Origin: Loktanella sp.
Lineage (GTDB): Bacteria; Pseudomonadota; Alphaproteobacteria; Rhodobacterales; Rhodobacteraceae
Length of the DNA: 64,000 nt
NCBI GenBank assembly: GCA_017390475.1
Contig: JAFPBO010000031.1
Location: 62,001 to 126,000 of the forward strand
Reading direction: 5' to 3'
The notes under the pieces were generated by a model that saw nothing but the letters and a program-made list of their open reading frames with translations, did not search any database and was not told the origin of the DNA. Positions 35,696 through 44,305 of the stretch are shown here, in pieces (position 1 is the first letter of the stretch; each line of letters opens with the position of its first letter). A program made the position numbers and the translations under genes.

Positions 35696-36883
35696 ATGAA
35701 ACGCAGGCATTTTATGTGGCTGACAGCGAGTGCGGTGACAGCGGGCAGGCCGGGGTGGGCGGATACAGAGGGTTTCGCCGATTGGCTGACCGGATTTCGC
35801 AGGCGCGCGCTGGCGGCGGGCGTGACCGACCAGACCTTTAAGGCGGCTTTCGCGCGGGCGCGCTATCTGAATGACAGTATTGAGCGGGACCGTAATCAGG
35901 CCGAGTTTGCGCGGTCTTTCGGCGATTACTTGGGCTCTGCTGTTTCTGACACTCGAATTGCAACGGGGCAGGCCAAGCTGCAGGAGCTGGCACCGCTTTT
36001 CGCGCAGATCGAGGCACGTTTCGCGGTCGAACCGCAGATTACTGCGGCAATCTGGGGCATGGAAAGCAACTATGGGCAGAACCGCGGCAACGTGCCGCTA
36101 ATTTCGACCCTGGCGACGCTGGCACATGAGGGAAGGCGCGGCGCGTTCTTTGAAGAACAACTGATCGCCGCCCTGCTGATCCTGCAACGCGGCGACGTCA
36201 CGCCGGACCAGATGACCGGGTCATGGGCGGGGGCAATGGGACATACCCAGTTCATCCCGACATCCTATCAGGCCTATGCGGTAGATTTCACCGGCAACGG
36301 GCGGCGCGATATCTGGGGCGATGATCCCAGTGATGCGCTGGCCTCTGCGGCGGCCTATCTGCGGGCCTTCGGCTGGACTGCCGGGCAACCTTGGGGGGTG
36401 GAGGTGCGACTGCCACAGGGTTTCGATTACATGCAGACCGGTCGCCGGGTCAGCCGCGATGTCGATGAATGGGCGCGGCTTGGGGTGACGGGCATCGATG
36501 GTCAGGCGGTGCCGGACCATGGCGCGGCGACACTGACCACGCCAACGGGTGCGACCGGCCCTGCTTTTTTATTGTTTTCCAATTACAGTGTAATCGGGCG
36601 GTACAACAACGCCGAGGCCTATATCTTTGGCGTCGGGCATCTGGCGGACAGGTTACGGGGTGCCGGGCCCTTTGTTGCGCCCTGGCCCGCGCAGGACCAG
36701 CCGCTGCGCTATGCGGAACGGCGTGAATTGCAGGAACGTCTGACAGCGGCGGGCCATGACACCGGCGGTATTGACGGGCTGATCGGGCCGCAGACGCGCG
36801 GCGCGATCATGGGGTTTCAGCGCAGCCGGGATCTGGTGCCGGACGGGCATCCGACGCTGGCTTTGCTGCAATTACTCCGCTGA
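35696..36883 (+). CDS. lytic murein transglycosylase (MltB family) with C-terminal peptidoglycan-binding domain
   Basis: 395 aa, exported by a signal peptide starting MKRRHFMWLTASAVTAG (twin Arg and A-x-A-like end; no lipobox Cys seen). SLT_2 catalytic domain with the catalytic Glu in AAIWGMESNYGQNRG, followed by STLATLAHEGRR, MGHTQFIPTSY and DFTGNGRRDIWGDDPSDALA. The last about 60 residues form a PG_binding_1 repeat (ELQERLTAAGHDTGGIDGLI). Cleaves glycan strands to 1,6-anhydromuropeptides during wall remodelling. The start at 35696 follows GGGGGA. Confidence 0.92.
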   Translation: MKRRHFMWLTASAVTAGRPGWADTEGFADWLTGFRRRALAAGVTDQTFKAAFARARYLNDSIERDRNQAEFARSFGDYLGSAVSDTRIATGQAKLQELAPLFAQIEARFAVEPQITAAIWGMESNYGQNRGNVPLISTLATLAHEGRRGAFFEEQLIAALLILQRGDVTPDQMTGSWAGAMGHTQFIPTSYQAYAVDFTGNGRRDIWGDDPSDALASAAAYLRAFGWTAGQPWGVEVRLPQGFDYMQTGRRVSRDVDEWARLGVTGIDGQAVPDHGAATLTTPTGATGPAFLLFSNYSVIGRYNNAEAYIFGVGHLADRLRGAGPFVAPWPAQDQPLRYAERRELQERLTAAGHDTGGIDGLIGPQTRGAIMGFQRSRDLVPDGHPTLALLQLLR

Positions 36884-37360
36884 GCAGGGGCCGTCCTGCA
36901 TGCAGGTGGTCAGCGCCGCGAGCGTGTCAGGCGTCGGTTCATAGAACAGCCGCCCGCCACAAGGGCCAGCCGTCACCGTCAATGGCGAATCGCCGACAGA
37001 AACGAAGATGACGGCATCCTGCCCGCTTTGCGCGGTCCCGCACCACGGACCGGCGCAGGTGATCTGCAGGACCACCGGCCCTGCGTAATCAACGGTAAAC
37101 CCGTCTGCGGTCAGCCCTGTGCCGGTGAATTCCGCCGTGATCGGCGCGGGTTCATCCGCGACGGGATTTTCCTGCAAGACAGGCGGCAGGGCGTTTTCGT
37201 CAAAGGTCAGACTGCCATGCAGGACGATGTAATCATCCGGAGCGGCATCCAGCTGCGCGAAAGTGCTGATTGCATCGGTGGCCAGGCAGCTCAGCGCCTG
37301 CGCCTGGGCCGAGATTACCACCAGCCCGGCTGCCATAACGGCGGTGCAGGTCATCCGCAT
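36872..37360 (-). CDS. secreted hypothetical protein (162 aa)
   Basis: Signal peptide [20 protein letters not shown] followed by a Cys-containing mature part (SCLATDA, ITCAGPWCGTAQ, AGPCGG, TTCMQDGPC), so disulfide-bonded periplasmic. The middle (YIVLHGSLTFDE with FTGTGLTADGF) resembles an OB-like beta domain but I cannot name a family. Start overlaps the rppH stop (TGATG), indicating coupling; its end overlaps the convergent transglycosylase gene by 12 nt. Confidence 0.75.
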   Translation of the reverse strand: MRMTCTAVMAAGLVVISAQAQALSCLATDAISTFAQLDAAPDDYIVLHGSLTFDENALPPVLQENPVADEPAPITAEFTGTGLTADGFTVDYAGPVVLQITCAGPWCGTAQSGQDAVIFVSVGDSPLTVTAGPCGGRLFYEPTPDTLAALTTCMQDGPCSAE

Positions 37361-37842
37361 CAGAATTTACCCGCGAATTCTGCCAGCACGCGGTCATAGA
37401 CGGCGCGTTTGAACGGCACGATTCCCGCCACCAGATCGGCAGGCGGCACCCATTTCCAGGCGGAAAATTCCGGATGTTCGGTCTGCAGGTTGACCTGACT
37501 GTCCTGGCCGTGGAACCGCATCAGGAACCATTTCTGTTCCTGCCCGCGGTAGCGCCCCTTCCAGACATGGGGCACCAGTTCGGCTGGCAGATCATAGGGG
37601 ATCAGCCCCGCTGTTTCCGCCTCGATGCTGACCAGATTGGGGGTGATTCCGGTTTCTTCTTCCAATTCGCGCAGGGCGGCGGCGCGGGTGTTTTCGCCCT
37701 GATCCACCCCGCCTTGCGGCATTTGCCAGGCATCGCTGTCGCGGTCGATCCTTTGACCGACAAAAACATGCCCGCGCGGATTGATCAGCATCACGCCGAC
37801 GCAGGGACGATAGGGAAGTTGGGCAATCTCGTCGGGGGTCAT
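37360..37842 (-). CDS. rppH: RNA pyrophosphohydrolase
   Basis: 160 aa Nudix enzyme that removes pyrophosphate from mRNA 5' ends to trigger decay. Nudix box [20 protein letters not shown] with TG, preceded by [20 protein letters not shown]-terminal KWFLMRF and [13 protein letters not shown] as in RppH/IalA. The start at 37842 ([13 protein letters not shown]) is chosen because AAGG lies 7 nt upstream; an ATG at 37863 with a very close GGAG would add 7 residues. Confidence 0.93.
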   Translation of the reverse strand: MTPDEIAQLPYRPCVGVMLINPRGHVFVGQRIDRDSDAWQMPQGGVDQGENTRAAALRELEEETGITPNLVSIEAETAGLIPYDLPAELVPHVWKGRYRGQEQKWFLMRFHGQDSQVNLQTEHPEFSAWKWVPPADLVAGIVPFKRAVYDRVLAEFAGKF

Positions 37843-37911
37843 GAAAAGGCCTTGATGTTTCATCTGCTGCTCCGTTGTGCTTTGGCCAAACAGATGCACA
37901 AGGTCCAGCGG

Positions 37912-38406
37912 TTATGCGATAACAAGCCGTGTTTTGTAGCGGATCCGGGCCGCGATCCAGCGCAGATCGTCCCGTGCGAGCCCGATGCAGCCCGCCGTCG
38001 GCCGCCCCTTTCCGCGCCATTGGTGGATGAAAATCGCAGACCCCCGGCCTTTGACCGTATAGGGCCAGTTCCAGTCAGTCAGGATGATCAGGTCATACAT
38101 CGGATCAGCACGGCGCAGGCGTTCATGGCTGTAAGGATGTGGCGCGCGCGCCATCATGTTGTAATCGGGGTCGCGGATATCGTCGGACCACAGATCAAAG
38201 GGCTTGATCGGCAAAGCCCAATCGGCAGGCCGCGCCATCCGGTCAGGCCGGTAGAGCATGCCGATAAGACGGTGTGTACCACGCGGGGTCGCGCCGTCGC
38301 CTTCTTTCTTGCGCGCGGTCAGCCCGCCGCGCCCAATCGTGCAGGGAAACCTGCGGTTCAGGAAACGCAGGTGCGTCGGGGTCAGAACGAGATCTGTGGT
38401 TTTCAT
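37912..38406 (-). CDS. L,D-transpeptidase (YkuD-type) family protein
   Basis: 164 aa. The catalytic block AIFIHQWRGKGRPTAGCIGL contains the His and the nucleophilic Cys of the YkuD fold (H-x-S/T-x-G-C-x-R/L). No signal peptide is evident, so localisation is unclear; similar short DUF-type YkuD proteins may be exported by other routes or act cytoplasmically. Its start overlaps the preceding glycosyltransferase gene by 4 nt. Confidence 0.85.
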   Translation of the reverse strand: MKTTDLVLTPTHLRFLNRRFPCTIGRGGLTARKKEGDGATPRGTHRLIGMLYRPDRMARPADWALPIKPFDLWSDDIRDPDYNMMARAPHPYSHERLRRADPMYDLIILTDWNWPYTVKGRGSAIFIHQWRGKGRPTAGCIGLARDDLRWIAARIRYKTRLVIA

Positions 38407-39449
38407 GTGGTCTGGTCCCCGGCCTTGGCCTGCATCTGCGCCCGACGCATCATATAGAGCCTTTGCAGCAGGATCTGCTGATCTTCCAGCGGCAGCGTCA
38501 TGGTCGGGCCAGCCTGCATGATTCGTGCGAAAAGGTAAAAGTAATCGGATTGCAGCAACAGCGCGGCAATGCGTGCCTTGCGCCAGCGGACCGATCCGGC
38601 ATGCAGTTCTGCGATGACCGGATCTGCCAGCAATTCGGCCATGCCTGCCGCTGTCGCATCAGCGTGGCGCAGGATCGAGGTATCTTCGGCCTCGTTCAGA
38701 TTGCGGTCCAGCCAATAGGCCAGGTCGATTGATTGGTCGGAATGGTTCGGCTTGCCGCGGTCGCATTTCACCAGAAAGCTTTCAGCCGCGCCCAGCGCAT
38801 AATGATTGATCTGCGCCAGCCCATAGCGCGAGCCGGTGTGAATCATCACCGTGCCCTGGACGCTGTTTGTCACCTTGCCATTGTCATCGACCCAGATTTG
38901 GGCAGTGCTGTGGCTTTGCGGCTCATGGACGCCGAGTTTGCGCATCGGCGCGGTGTTGCGGTACAGTGATTTGAACTGAACCGCCCGCCAGGGCCAGATC
39001 AGCCGGTCGGGGGCAGCGGCGGTGAACTGGCGCATGACGGGCTGATCCTCAAACCGGCTGCGCCGGTTTGCGCCAAACATCCGCCAGGACAGGCGGAACC
39101 CGTCCACCGCCGGGCAGGCCGCGAACAGATCATCCAGCCGGCCAGCGCCGACATGGATATTCAGGAATTCATCGACATCGGCGACGAATATCCAGTCGGA
39201 CTTTTTGACGACAGGGTGATTGGCGGCACGTTTCAGTGCCGTCCATTGCACCGGCTTTTTGCCGCGGCGCGGGTTGGGGATATGTGTGACAATTCCCATC
39301 TGCTGCAGCCTGTCGAGCATCAGATCGGTGCCATCATCACAATCATTGGAAAAGATGACAAAATCAGTGAAGCCAATGGCGCGGTGATAGGCGATCCATT
39401 CCAGGATAAAGGGCGCCTCGTTGCGCATTGTGGTGACAATGGTCCGCAT
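38403..39449 (-). CDS. glycosyltransferase family 2-type protein
   Basis: 348 aa GT-A glycosyltransferase. N-terminal MRTIVTTMRNEAPFILEWIA with YHRAIGFTDFVIFSNDCDDG, DXD-like motif FVADVDEFLNIHV, then RLSWRMFGANRRSRF, FKSLYRNTAPMRKLGVHEP, NHYALGAAESFLVKCDRGK. This is the DUF23/Glyco_tranf_2_4 group that usually makes surface glycans. Paralogous to the C-terminal half of the divergent gene at 39575. Gene starts are 125 nt apart. Confidence 0.85.
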   Translation of the reverse strand: MRTIVTTMRNEAPFILEWIAYHRAIGFTDFVIFSNDCDDGTDLMLDRLQQMGIVTHIPNPRRGKKPVQWTALKRAANHPVVKKSDWIFVADVDEFLNIHVGAGRLDDLFAACPAVDGFRLSWRMFGANRRSRFEDQPVMRQFTAAAPDRLIWPWRAVQFKSLYRNTAPMRKLGVHEPQSHSTAQIWVDDNGKVTNSVQGTVMIHTGSRYGLAQINHYALGAAESFLVKCDRGKPNHSDQSIDLAYWLDRNLNEAEDTSILRHADATAAGMAELLADPVIAELHAGSVRWRKARIAALLLQSDYFYLFARIMQAGPTMTLPLEDQQILLQRLYMMRRAQMQAKAGDQTT

Positions 39450-39574
39450 GCCCGTCGTTTAATGCAGATCGCCCCCCACCGCTATAGCCATGGCGCCGAC
39501 AGGCCGGTGGCAATGCCCTGTCCTTGCGGCCTGCCGCGTGATATTGCAGAGCCGTTCAGTTAACAGGTATCTTG

Positions 39575-41890
39575 ATGTTTCAGTATCCCCGCGTCGAAAC
39601 CCGCAGGCTTTGTGCCATTCCCGTCGCCGTCCAGCACGCGCAGGACATTGTGCAGCTGGACATCCTCGCCGCAGTGCCCTTGGCCAATGACCCTTCGGCC
39701 GCCCGCCTTTATCTTCACCAGCTGGCAGATCAGACCTCAATCTTGCCGGAAGGCATCGGCGGTGTGCTTTGGTCGCGCCTGTTCGTGGATGCTGCGGTTA
39801 TCAATGTCACCCGTGACGCTGCGGGCATGGTCCCTGTGCCTGTGGCAGGATGCACAACCAGTGTCAGCGTGGCCAAGGATGAATCCCAGCTTTTCGCTGA
39901 CCGCGAGGTATTGGTCGGACATTGCAATGGCGAAACGCCGGACATATTGCGCGACTGGCTGGTCTGGCATCGCCGCCATCATGTGATGACCGGCGCGCTG
40001 ATCGTCGATCGCGGGGAAGCTGCGGCTGTGGCGCAACGGGCAGAGCACCTGCAGCAGCTGTTGCAACAGGACCCCGATATCGCGGCCCTGCTGGCCGGTG
40101 TCAGGATCGTCATCGTCAGCTTTGACCGCCCACTGGGCGACGGGCCCAAAGGCCACGAAGGGCATCTGATGAACGCCCCCGATGCACCCGGCAAAGACCG
40201 GATGGCAGCGCCGGACCCGGACCCCTGGCATGCGCCTTTGGCCTATCGTCCCTTGTTCGATCTGCTGCGGCACAAGTTTTTGTCCCGCGCCCGCGCGGTG
40301 GCAAGTATCGAAGTGATCGACCTGATCGCCCCGACCACACCGACGATCTTTGCCCAGGTCAGCCAGTCGCAGACAGGGCAACTGACCCTGAAAGGGCGGC
40401 AGGTTTACCCCTGGGGTCTGCGCAAAGACGCAGCGCCCGGCTTTGCCGATCACGTCTGTCACCGCTTTGATGAGACCGAGCAACAGACACGCTGGTGCGT
40501 GGCACCTGCGCTTTTGCCGGATCAGGCGATCTGGATGCCGATGCGGATTCTGGGCAGTCATGGCACTGATGGTGTCGTACCTTTTCATCGTTTCATGGCG
40601 CTGCGCCATGGGCGGGAAAGTGGCGCGAATATCGGCCAGATCGTTCCGAAAACCAGTCTGGTCGAGGATGACACGCTAATCGCGCGGGCGCTGGCGGCTG
40701 GCGCAGACCCGCTGCGCCCGGTGGCAGAACTGCCGTCCGAGGCGCGGGTGGACGACAAGGGCGAACCGCTGGGCAACCGGGTGGTTGTGGTGACCACGAT
40801 GAAAAATGAGGGGCCGTTCATACTGGAATGGATCGCCTATCACCGCGCGATCGGCGTGTCGGATTTTCTGATCTATACCAATGATTGCACAGACGGCACC
40901 GACGACCTGTTGCAATTGCTGGACCGCAAGGGCCTGTGCCAGTGGCGCGACAATCCCTACCGCGACGCCGATATGAAGCCGCAGCATGCCGCGCTGGAAA
41001 CCGCGAATACCGAACCTTTGGTCAAGACTGCGGATTGGGCGCTCTGCATGGATGTCGACGAATATATCGCGATCCATATCGGTGACCGGACCCTGTCCGC
41101 CTTGTTCGATGCCATCGGCGACGCCAATATAATTTCGCTGACTTGGCGGCTGTTCGGCAATGCCGATATCGACGCATTCGAGGATGGGTTCATCACCCAG
41201 TCATTTACCCGTTGCGCCAGTCCATTCGCGAACAAGCCGCATCAAGCCTGGGGGTTCAAAACCCTGTATCGCAATATCGGGCTGTTCCGTAAATTGGGTG
41301 TCCACCGGCCCAAGGGGTTGCTACCGATGGCGGTTGACCGGATCAGATGGGTGAACGGATCAGGCCAGCCGATGCCGAAGAAAGAATGGCGCACGGCATG
41401 GCGGTCGCATTCAGGCACCTATGGCTATGATCTGGTGTCGCTTAATCATTATGCGGTGCGGTCGGCGGAAAGTTTTCTTGTCAAACGCGACCGCGGCAGG
41501 GTCAACCATGTCGACCGGGATCAGGGCTTCGCCTATTGGTTCAGGATGAACCACAATGTGGTCGAAAACCACGAGATGGCCACAATGCTGCCTTTGCTCC
41601 AGGCGGAATATCAAAAGCTGCTTGCCGACCCGGAGATCAAGGCCGCCCACACAGCCTGCGTCGCGGCGCATAAAGCCAAGATCGCCGAGCTGAAAACACA
41701 AGCGAAATATCACGAATTCCATGCCGAACTGACCAGTGCGCGGATGCAGAAACTGTCACGGTTGCACGGTCATTTCGGGTCAAATGTCTATCTCGCCGGA
41801 CCGCAGGTGATCCTCGATGACATCGTGGATAACGCACCCGACAGCACGTTTTTCTTCACTGTCGACAAGGTTGATGAAGCGAACCATTGA
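39575..41890 (+). CDS. two-part glycosyltransferase (N-terminal unknown domain, C-terminal GT2)
   Basis: 771 aa. The C-terminal part (about residues 405-690) repeats the neighbour's pattern: VVVTTMKNEGPFILEWIAYH, YTNDCTDGTDDLL, MDVDEYIAIHIGD, SLTWRLFGNADIDAF, FKTLYRNIGLFRKLGVHRPK, NHYAVRSAESFLVKRDRGR. The first 400 residues also hold a glycosyltransferase-like layout (VGHCNGETPDILRDWLVWHR, MTGALIVDRGEAAAV; FDLLRHKFLSRARAV) and may be a second, divergent domain. Probably a surface polysaccharide enzyme. ATG at 39575 preferred over the TTG just before it; AGG about 9 nt upstream. Confidence 0.8.
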   Translation: MFQYPRVETRRLCAIPVAVQHAQDIVQLDILAAVPLANDPSAARLYLHQLADQTSILPEGIGGVLWSRLFVDAAVINVTRDAAGMVPVPVAGCTTSVSVAKDESQLFADREVLVGHCNGETPDILRDWLVWHRRHHVMTGALIVDRGEAAAVAQRAEHLQQLLQQDPDIAALLAGVRIVIVSFDRPLGDGPKGHEGHLMNAPDAPGKDRMAAPDPDPWHAPLAYRPLFDLLRHKFLSRARAVASIEVIDLIAPTTPTIFAQVSQSQTGQLTLKGRQVYPWGLRKDAAPGFADHVCHRFDETEQQTRWCVAPALLPDQAIWMPMRILGSHGTDGVVPFHRFMALRHGRESGANIGQIVPKTSLVEDDTLIARALAAGADPLRPVAELPSEARVDDKGEPLGNRVVVVTTMKNEGPFILEWIAYHRAIGVSDFLIYTNDCTDGTDDLLQLLDRKGLCQWRDNPYRDADMKPQHAALETANTEPLVKTADWALCMDVDEYIAIHIGDRTLSALFDAIGDANIISLTWRLFGNADIDAFEDGFITQSFTRCASPFANKPHQAWGFKTLYRNIGLFRKLGVHRPKGLLPMAVDRIRWVNGSGQPMPKKEWRTAWRSHSGTYGYDLVSLNHYAVRSAESFLVKRDRGRVNHVDRDQGFAYWFRMNHNVVENHEMATMLPLLQAEYQKLLADPEIKAAHTACVAAHKAKIAELKTQAKYHEFHAELTSARMQKLSRLHGHFGSNVYLAGPQVILDDIVDNAPDSTFFFTVDKVDEANH

Positions 41891-41905
41891 ACCACGCCAG
41901 CCGGT

Positions 41906-42985
41906 TTACAACAGATGCCCCGATTTGGCGGCCTTTGTTGCAAGATAGCCGATATTATGCCGGTTTTCGCCGACTTTCAGCGGCACGCGTTCGACCACGC
42001 TGATGCCGCAGCTTTCCATCCGGGTGACCTTGGCGGGGTTGTTTGTCAGCAGGCGTACTGCGCTGAAGCCCATTTTCTTGAGAATCTCTGCGCCGATGCG
42101 GAAATCGCGTTCGTCATCCTCGAAGCCCAGCCGGTGGTTCGCCTCGACCGTATCGAACCCCTGATCCTGCAGGGAATAGGCGCGCATTTTGTTGGCCAGC
42201 CCGATGCCGCGCCCTTCCTGATTGAGATAGAGCAGGACCCCTGCCCCTTCGGTCCCCATCTGCGCCAGCGCGCCGCGCAATTGCGGGCCGCAGTCGCATT
42301 TCAGCGACCCCAGCAGATCGCCGGTGAAACAGGCCGAATGCAGCCGTGACAGGACTGGCAGCGACCGGTCCGGCTGGCCGATTTCGACCGCATAATGTTC
42401 CTCTGCCCCGTCAGCGGGGCGGAAGATGTGCAGGCGCCCTGCCTCGGAGACATCAAGCGGCAGCCGCGCGCTGATCACCGGATGCAGCGGGCTAAGCGCG
42501 GTATCAACGGCGGCGGCGGCCGGCACCAAGGTCAGGTCATGCGCCCGGGCAAAACCCACCGGATCGTCCAGCTGCAGGACCAGAGCGGCGGGCAGCAGCC
42601 GTGCGGCCTTGGTCAGGGCAATTGCGGCGCGGTGCAGATCGGCCCCGCCGTCACGCGCAGACCGCAGCGGACCTTTCATGGGGGCGCGGAGGTCATCGGC
42701 GGGATCGGCCACGGACCGGACCCAAGACAGGCCCACATCGGACGGCAGGATGATCCGTGCCAGATCGCCGTCATAGGCCCGCGCCTTGAGCGTCGCTGCC
42801 CGCCATGACGTAATCGCCAGCACTGGCGCACCACCCAGCATGCGCAGATGCGCCAGACGATCCGCATCCAGCGTTTCTGCCGCCAGCACCACCGCGCCGT
42901 CATCCAGCACAACGGGCACGCCAAGGCGCAGGTCAGCACGGGCGCGCGCCAGCCTTTCGGTGATATCGGGGGAAAAGCCTGTCAT
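41906..42985 (-). CDS. ribA: GTP cyclohydrolase II (riboflavin synthesis) with N-terminal extension
   Basis: 359 aa. The C-terminal 200 residues are GTP cyclohydrolase II. Zn-site cysteines are in LHSACFTGDLLGSLKCDCGP, with LLYLNQEGRGIGLANKMRAY and AEILKKMGFSAVRLLTNNP. The enzyme converts GTP to the first riboflavin intermediate. The N-terminal about 155 residues resemble a degenerate DHBP-synthase (RibB)-like module (LDDPVGFARAHDLTLVPAA) seen in alphaproteobacterial RibA-like proteins. Its activity cannot be judged here. Divergent from cenR. Confidence 0.92.
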   Translation of the reverse strand: MTGFSPDITERLARARADLRLGVPVVLDDGAVVLAAETLDADRLAHLRMLGGAPVLAITSWRAATLKARAYDGDLARIILPSDVGLSWVRSVADPADDLRAPMKGPLRSARDGGADLHRAAIALTKAARLLPAALVLQLDDPVGFARAHDLTLVPAAAAVDTALSPLHPVISARLPLDVSEAGRLHIFRPADGAEEHYAVEIGQPDRSLPVLSRLHSACFTGDLLGSLKCDCGPQLRGALAQMGTEGAGVLLYLNQEGRGIGLANKMRAYSLQDQGFDTVEANHRLGFEDDERDFRIGAEILKKMGFSAVRLLTNNPAKVTRMESCGISVVERVPLKVGENRHNIGYLATKAAKSGHLL

Positions 42986-42999
42986 AGAACACCTGTCAA

Positions 43000-43068
43000 T
43001 TGTTTCACCTGATAGCCCTTTTCACCGCAAAGTGAAACAAAACCCCGCCAGATCACACGTCCGTGTGA
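43000..43068. promoter_or_regulatory. inverted repeats in the ribA-cenR divergent control region
   Basis: TTGTTTCAC (43000-43008) pairs exactly with GTGAAACAA (43032-43040), and a nested TTTCAC (43020-43025) pairs with the same right arm. A separate palindrome TCACACG-TC-CGTGTGA lies at 43053-43068. The cenR start has GGAGG about 9 nt upstream. These look like operator half-sites for one or two dimeric regulators; none is identified. Confidence 0.5.
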
Positions 43069-43138
43069 AGGAGGAACCGAAAATCTTGTTCTGAACGTTA
43101 CTACTTCACAGATCAGTGACGTAACGGAGGTAAACGCC

Positions 43139-43825
43139 ATGCGGCAACTCAAAAAGATTTTATTGGTAGACGATGACGATGACCTGCGCGAGGCCTTGGG
43201 TGAGCAATTGCTGATGACCGAGGATTTCGACGTGTTCGAGGCTGATGACGGCGCCAATGCGATCACGAAGGCCAAGGAAAGCTTGTATGACCTGATGATC
43301 CTTGATGTCGGCCTGCCCGATACCGATGGCCGCGAGCTATGCCGCCGGTTGCGCAAGCAGGGCACCAAATGCCCGATCATCATGCTGACGGCGCAGGATA
43401 GTGACGCTGATACTATCCTTGGCCTTGATGCCGGGGCCAATGATTATGTCAGCAAGCCGTTCAAATTCCCGGTTCTGCTGGCCCGGATCCGCAGCCAGCT
43501 GCGCACGCATGAACAATCCGAAGATGCGATATTCCAGCTTGGGCCATATACGTTCAAGCCTGCGCAGAAGATGCTGATCACCGAGGATGACAAAAAGGTG
43601 CGCCTGACGGAGAAGGAAACCAATATCCTCAAATATCTGTATCGCGCGACCGATGGTGTCGTGGCCCGCGATGTGCTGTTGCATGAGGTATGGGGCTATA
43701 ATGCGGGGGTCACGACGCATACTTTGGAGACCCACATTTACCGGCTGCGGCAAAAGATCGAACCTGATCCGTCGAATGCGCGTCTGCTGGTGACGGAACA
43801 AGGCGGCTACAGATTAGTTTCGTAA
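43139..43825 (+). CDS. cenR: OmpR-family response regulator, CenR-like
   Basis: 228 aa. Receiver domain with acidic pocket VDDDDDL, phosphoacceptor Asp in MILDVGLPDTDGRELCR, and the Lys switch in DYVSKPFKFPVLLAR. C-terminal winged HTH ends TTHTLETHIYRLRQKIEPDP. The receiver-to-HTH linker (HEQSEDAIFQLGPYTFKP) and overall sequence match CenR of Caulobacter/Rhodobacter, an essential regulator of the cell envelope. No histidine kinase gene adjacent. Followed by a strong terminator. Confidence 0.85.
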   Translation: MRQLKKILLVDDDDDLREALGEQLLMTEDFDVFEADDGANAITKAKESLYDLMILDVGLPDTDGRELCRRLRKQGTKCPIIMLTAQDSDADTILGLDAGANDYVSKPFKFPVLLARIRSQLRTHEQSEDAIFQLGPYTFKPAQKMLITEDDKKVRLTEKETNILKYLYRATDGVVARDVLLHEVWGYNAGVTTHTLETHIYRLRQKIEPDPSNARLLVTEQGGYRLVS

Positions 43826-43872
43826 CTATCCCGCCGGTGATCGGGTTATATCACCAACCTCCCTGTTGGACT

Positions 43873-43900
43873 GCCCGGGCTGCGGCCCGGGCGTTTTTTT
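43873..43900 (+). terminator. rho-independent terminator of cenR
   Basis: GCCCGGGC, 4-nt loop, GCCCGGGC, then G and seven T. Perfect 8-bp stem, 48 nt after the cenR stop and ahead of the rhodanese gene. Confidence 0.92.
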
Positions 43901-43930
43901 CAGGCCAGTATCGCAACGAAGGGAAACGAC

Positions 43931-44305
43931 ATGAAAAACGCACAGACTTATCTTGATGAAGCCAACGCCGCCGTGCCGCGCATCAGCGCCGAGGAAGCGA
44001 TTGCAAAATACGAATCCGGCAATGCGACATTCATTGACGTGCGCGACAGCGGCGATATCGCCAAATCTGGCACGATCAAAGGCGCGCATAATGTGCCGCG
44101 CGGGTTCATTGAATTCGCGGCTGATCCGGCGACCGATTACCACCATGCCGCGTTTCAGAAAGATGCCGATCTCTATCTGATCTGCGGGGCCGGTGGTCAG
44201 GCAGCCTTGGCCGGGAAGACGCTGAAAGACATGGGTTACACCAATGTCACCAATATCGGCGGTTTCAGCGCCTGGAAAGAGGCTGGCGGCCCGGTCGAGG
44301 GTTAA
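43931..44305 (+). CDS. rhodanese-like domain protein
   Basis: 124 aa single rhodanese domain: ISAEEAIAKYESGNATFIDV with RDSGDIAKSGTIKGAHNVPRG, active-site Cys in LYLICGAGGQAALAGKTL, then NIGGFSAWKEAGGPVEG. Transfers sulfane sulfur. No signal peptide. Overlaps the convergent Cys/Met lyase gene by 4 nt, which is a fitting sulfur-metabolism neighbour. Confidence 0.92.
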   Translation: MKNAQTYLDEANAAVPRISAEEAIAKYESGNATFIDVRDSGDIAKSGTIKGAHNVPRGFIEFAADPATDYHHAAFQKDADLYLICGAGGQAALAGKTLKDMGYTNVTNIGGFSAWKEAGGPVEG

